From assembly GCA_025363325.1 (NCBI GenBank), contig JANYEF010000382.1:1-7966 (forward strand): DNA of 7,966 nucleotides, read 5' to 3'. The translations under genes and the position numbers were made by a program. The notes below the pieces were generated by a model that worked only from the letters and a program-made list of their open reading frames with translations, was not told the origin of the DNA and made no database searches. How positions within the stretch are numbered: position 1 is the stretch's first letter; the number at the start of each line of letters is the position of its first letter. Below, in pieces: positions 6,505-7,966 of the stretch. This DNA comes from Nitrospira sp. Lineage in GTDB: Bacteria > Nitrospirota > Nitrospiria > Nitrospirales > Nitrospiraceae.

Positions 6505-6557
6505 CTAATTGGTTTGTTTGGTTTGTCTTGTTTATTTGGTTGAACCAGACAGGCCGG
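6505..6557. repeat. Type B intergenic repeat, one-armed (copy B3)
   Basis: GT-rich nonad run from about 6508 to 6544 ending in GGTTGAAC, nearly identical to the left arm of B2 (27 of 29 at 6517-6545). The AC-rich right arm is almost absent: only AACCAGACAGG (6543-6553) remains before unrelated GC-rich sequence. It lies just after the kinase stop codon and marks the edge between core-like and accessory DNA. Probably a truncated palindrome. Confidence 0.75.
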
Positions 6558-6789
6558 ACTTGTGCCACTCGTGTGAACCATCGAAGCCCTAGCCCGCATC
6601 GCTCCGTATCTTGGGCCAAAGCCGCCAGTTCCGATGGTTGTGTACGTTTCGTTGAGTAGCTCCGGAAGGCGAAAGCCTCACTCGGCTTCGGCATGAAGGA
6701 TCGCTTGCAGACTGCAGGCGGAGACATGTAACAGGTAAACCCAGTCTCTCCGTTCCCGACAATATGACTGATGCCCGCTAATGTTCGCG
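6558..6789. other. Gene-free spacer with nested short inverted repeats
   Basis: No gene is recognised in these 232 nt. Visible structure: AACCATCG (6576-6583) pairs with CGATGGTT (6632-6639), enclosing a possible AGCCC/GGGC inner pair; and AGGC-GAAA-GCCT (6667-6678) is a 4-bp stem with a GNRA loop. The part near 6715-6785 has the feel of an insertion-sequence end but I could not match it to a family. The gene direction switches from + to - across this spacer. Confidence 0.4.
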
Positions 6790-7113
6790 CTATGCGGCGG
6801 TGCGCTTACGCGCCGTCCGACTTGAGCGAGTAGTTATGCGTTTTTGTGCCTCAACCAGACGACCAGATACAAACTTGTGAAGGACGCTCGCCATGAGTGT
6901 CTGGTATGGAACGCCCTCCTCAGCAGCCCGGGCCTGCAGCCCTTCGAGGTCCAGCGACGAGATTCGAATGTTGACCCGCTTGTTCTTGAGCAAAGTAGCC
7001 GCAGCCGATGCCCTGATCCGCGCAATTTCGCCTTTCTGATTCCGAACAGACTTCCACTCAGCCCGTTCGAAAGAAGCCAAAATCTCCTGTTCCAACAATT
7101 TTTCCTCGTTCAT
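6790..7113 (-). CDS. CopG-type (ribbon-helix-helix) antitoxin
   Basis: 107-aa DNA-binding antitoxin-type protein. Residues 45-86 carry the family core KRVNIRISSLDLEGLQ, then ARAAEEGVPYQTLMASVL and HKFVSGRL: a beta strand with alternating R/N/R contacts followed by two helices. I recognise this as the CopG/BrnA-like antitoxin that travels with a small BrnT/RelE-like toxin. The N-terminus (EKLLEQEILASFERAEW) is acidic and helical, where toxin binding would be expected; the C-terminus is a basic tail (RITTRSSRTARKRTAA). Its ATG lies 1 nt after the TGA of the toxin remnant at 7115-7117, the usual coupled toxin-then-antitoxin order. The partner toxin is truncated, so this is probably now an orphan antitoxin, and its original promoter is likely lost. 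The reading frame itself is intact. Confidence 0.82.
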   Translation of the reverse strand: MNEEKLLEQEILASFERAEWKSVRNQKGEIARIRASAAATLLKNKRVNIRISSLDLEGLQARAAEEGVPYQTLMASVLHKFVSGRLVEAQKRITTRSSRTARKRTAA

Positions 7114-7114
7114 C

Positions 7115-7261
7115 TCACTTGTCTCCCGATAAGAGGTCGCGCGTCGCTTTGCGGCTCGGTATGATGCTTTTCAGGAAAATCTCGTTCTCGCTTTCGACGT
7201 AAGGAACAAGGTACGCGTAGTCTCGTATTTTGACCACAAGCATCTTTTGATGCCTGGGAGG
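7115..7261 (-). pseudogene. C-terminal remnant of a BrnT-like toxin
   Basis: On the - strand an open stretch ends with TGA at 7117-7115, 1 nt before the antitoxin ATG. From the ATG at 7243 it encodes 42 residues beginning MLVVKIRDYAYLVPYVESEN and containing EIFLKSIIPSRKATRDLL. This matches the C-terminal half (R-x-x-VV-x-I-x-DYAYLVPFVE... FLKTIIPSRKAT) of the small toxins that pair with this antitoxin type. Reading upstream gives PRHQK, consistent with the Y-P-x-Q-K/R residues before that half, then a stop codon at 7267-7265. The N-terminal part, with the usual W-(N/D)-x-x-K-N and GVSFEE region, is absent. The break coincides with the end of the inverted-repeat element at 7260. It is below usual gene-calling length and almost certainly inactive. 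The family name is from memory of the pattern. Confidence 0.72.
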
Positions 7262-7291
7262 AAATCACGGGGTCATTGCTTAACTTTACAC
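7260..7291 (+). repeat. Left terminal inverted repeat of the 239-bp element
   Basis: Starts GGAAATCACGGGGTC and ends TAACTTTACAC. It pairs with 7467-7498 at 29 of 32 positions; the mismatches are at 7261, 7282 and 7288. Confidence 0.9.
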
Positions 7292-7466
7292 CTCCCTCCC
7301 CTGAGACTCCACGTTCAAGGCTCGCCATCTTCGCGCGGAATACCCTGGCACCCTCTCCGACCTCACCATTCGTGGCAACTACTAGCAGACGATCCTTCGG
7401 GCGGGACCGATCGGACGGATTTCTTAACAGGGCTTGGGGAGAAGCTATTTCTCTAGCGCTGGACTA

Positions 7467-7498
7467 GTGCAAAGTCAAGCAATGACCCCGTGATTTTC
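7467..7498 (-). repeat. Right terminal inverted repeat of the 239-bp element
   Basis: Read on the - strand it starts GAAAATCACGGGGTC and ends TGACTTTGCAC. It is the partner of 7260-7291. Confidence 0.9.
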
Positions 7499-7519
7499 AT
7501 TTGCCGACAAGATGGCTCA

Positions 7520-7611
7520 GGACAACTGACGTTTGACATAAGGGGCGCGAGCCGCAACGCGGCGAAGCGTCCCAGTGAGCGATAGCGAATGACTTGAACA
7601 CGTTATTAGGC
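7520..7611 (-). other. attC-like recombination site (degenerate), 3' of the lipoprotein gene
   Basis: On the - strand, 14 nt after the lipoprotein stop, GCCTAATAACGTGTTCAAG resembles the R''/R' start of integron attC sites (consensus RYYYAAC, commonly GCCTAAC followed by a TTCAAG-like stretch). The far end GTTGTCC (7526-7520) would be the L'' side but fits GTTRRRY poorly. Between them, ACGT-G-TT on one side can pair with AAACGT on the other leaving one extrahelical G, and a strong inner stem GGGACGC..CGCCGC / GCGGC..GCGCCCC encloses a GTT turn. A GC-rich stem directly after an AT-rich gene's stop is the expected cassette layout. Core sites are imperfect and no integrase is in view. Confidence 0.45.
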
Positions 7612-7625
7612 ATTAACTGACTACC

Positions 7626-7966
7626 TTACTTCGATAACTGTATCAGGTGTTTTTGCATTTTGGGGCGTGTTAATTCAGCATCCGATTTATCTAAACACAT
7701 AAACTGAACTTCAGCTCTCGGGAAGTTGCCAAGAACATAAGGCGGCGAGGATTCGCTTGTATTTACAACCCGAATATTTTTATTTTGCTTAATGCAATAT
7801 TGATTTGCTTCCTGAAACGCTTCTGCCTTTAATGTGCCTAAACCAGAAAATCCAGTAGCAGCCTGCCGAGAAACCATAAAAGTTTCTGGACCAATTGGCA
7901 CAACGCCAGAATTTGAGGCACAACCGGTTACGATTAGTGGGTCTTCTCCTTCCCGAGTGGGTGATT
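7626..7966 (-). CDS. Small lipoprotein of unknown function, N-terminus beyond window
   Basis: Open on the - strand from the window edge to TAA at 7628-7626. A lipobox-like IVTGCASNSG is encoded near 7935-7906 (Cys codon about 7923-7921), followed by GVVPIGPETFMVSRQAATGF, then LKAEAFQEANQYC and FPRAEVQFMCL, ending DAELTRPKMQ and LIQLSK. I recognise the general pattern (GVVP-G-x-D/E-T-x-M-V-S-x-Q ... LKAEAxxEAN-x-x-C ... AEVQF-x-CL ... D-x-EL-x-RP) as a widespread family of small hypothetical lipoproteins often seen in accessory DNA and gene cassettes. The GTG at 7901 is internal, not a likely start. The codons in view before the lipobox (SPTREGEDPL) are not hydrophobic, so the signal peptide may be damaged or replaced. 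Base composition is clearly more AT-rich than the core genes, suggesting transfer. Function unknown. Confidence 0.68.
   Translation of the reverse strand, partial: SPTREGEDPLIVTGCASNSGVVPIGPETFMVSRQAATGFSGLGTLKAEAFQEANQYCIKQNKNIRVVNTSESSPPYVLGNFPRAEVQFMCLDKSDAELTRPKMQKHLIQLSK

Larger units (their letters stand above)
7260..7498. mobile_element. 239-bp element with 32-bp terminal inverted repeats
   Basis: Left end 7260-7291 and right end 7467-7498 are inverted repeats matching at 29 of 32 positions, including a perfect 20-mer AAATCACGGGGTCATTGCTT (7262-7281). GGGGTCA...TTGCTTGACTTT-type ends are, as I recall them, typical of sequences flanking REP-associated (Y1, IS200/IS605-like) transposase genes. 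The interior has no intact gene. In one + frame, SRRSFGRDRSDGFLNRAWGE (about 7390-7449) faintly resembles the S-R-T-G-R-P-L-G-S-x-x-F-L-x-x-L-E segment near the C-terminus of such transposases, suggesting a deleted, non-autonomous remnant. I see no flanking target duplication. It abuts the truncated toxin end. The inverted repeat is certain; the transposase relationship is tentative. Confidence 0.75.

Noticed and set aside
5411..6727. Long - strand open frame (438 codons) antisense to the histidine kinase
   Set aside because: It is a GC-rich shadow of the kinase gene, crosses the B3 repeat as N-Q-x and T-N-Q repeats, and shows no recognisable domain.
6655..6740. Group II intron or tRNA-like structure
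   Set aside because: Only one 4-bp GNRA hairpin and direct TGCAG repeats are visible; there is no domain V sequence, cloverleaf or reverse transcriptase.
7276..7467. Small + strand gene inside the inverted-repeat element
   Set aside because: It has no start signals and only faint resemblance to a transposase tail in shifting frames; better described as a remnant within the element.

Overview
The window looks like a piece of a Nitrospirota (probably Nitrospira-like) chromosome. This is inferred from the hopanoid/terpenoid gene set, a membrane-anchored monohaem cytochrome c of a type I associate with that group, and degenerate palindromic intergenic repeats. No marker gene fixes the taxonomy, so the assignment is moderate.

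Layout. Positions 1-6496 are ordinary core-like DNA with every gene on the + strand. First comes a terpenoid block: the 3' part of a farnesyl/geranyl diphosphate synthase (ispA), a hopanoid-associated sugar epimerase (hpnA), and a membrane carotenoid-biosynthesis protein of the CruF/DUF422 type. The synthase would supply prenyl diphosphates, while HpnA and the CruF-like protein would act on hopanoid and carotenoid products. Next come a membrane-anchored cytochrome c, a small exported DUF5666-like protein tightly linked to a four-helix membrane protein of the 'phage holin family IV' type, and a 606-residue double-GAF sensor histidine kinase. Five intergenic palindromes punctuate this half. Two (type A) are built from 7-nt units and abut the start codons of hpnA and the CruF-like gene. 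Three (type B) are built from 9-nt units and follow the stop codons of the cytochrome, holin-family and kinase genes.

From about 6560 to the end the character changes to accessory DNA with genes on the - strand. There is an intact CopG/ribbon-helix-helix antitoxin whose toxin survives only as a C-terminal stub of about 42 codons. A 239-bp element with 32-bp terminal inverted repeats abuts the break in the toxin. An attC-like imperfect palindrome follows, and then an AT-rich small lipoprotein gene runs off the window edge. This half reads as decayed integron-cassette or mobile DNA.

The observations most worth a second look are: (1) the histidine kinase, whose H-box has threonine (T379) in place of the phospho-accepting histidine and which also lacks the Asn/Thr of the HExxN/T motif; (2) the two classes of unit-built palindromes; (3) the beheaded toxin-antitoxin module and the element at its break. 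I saw no CRISPR array, tRNA or rRNA.
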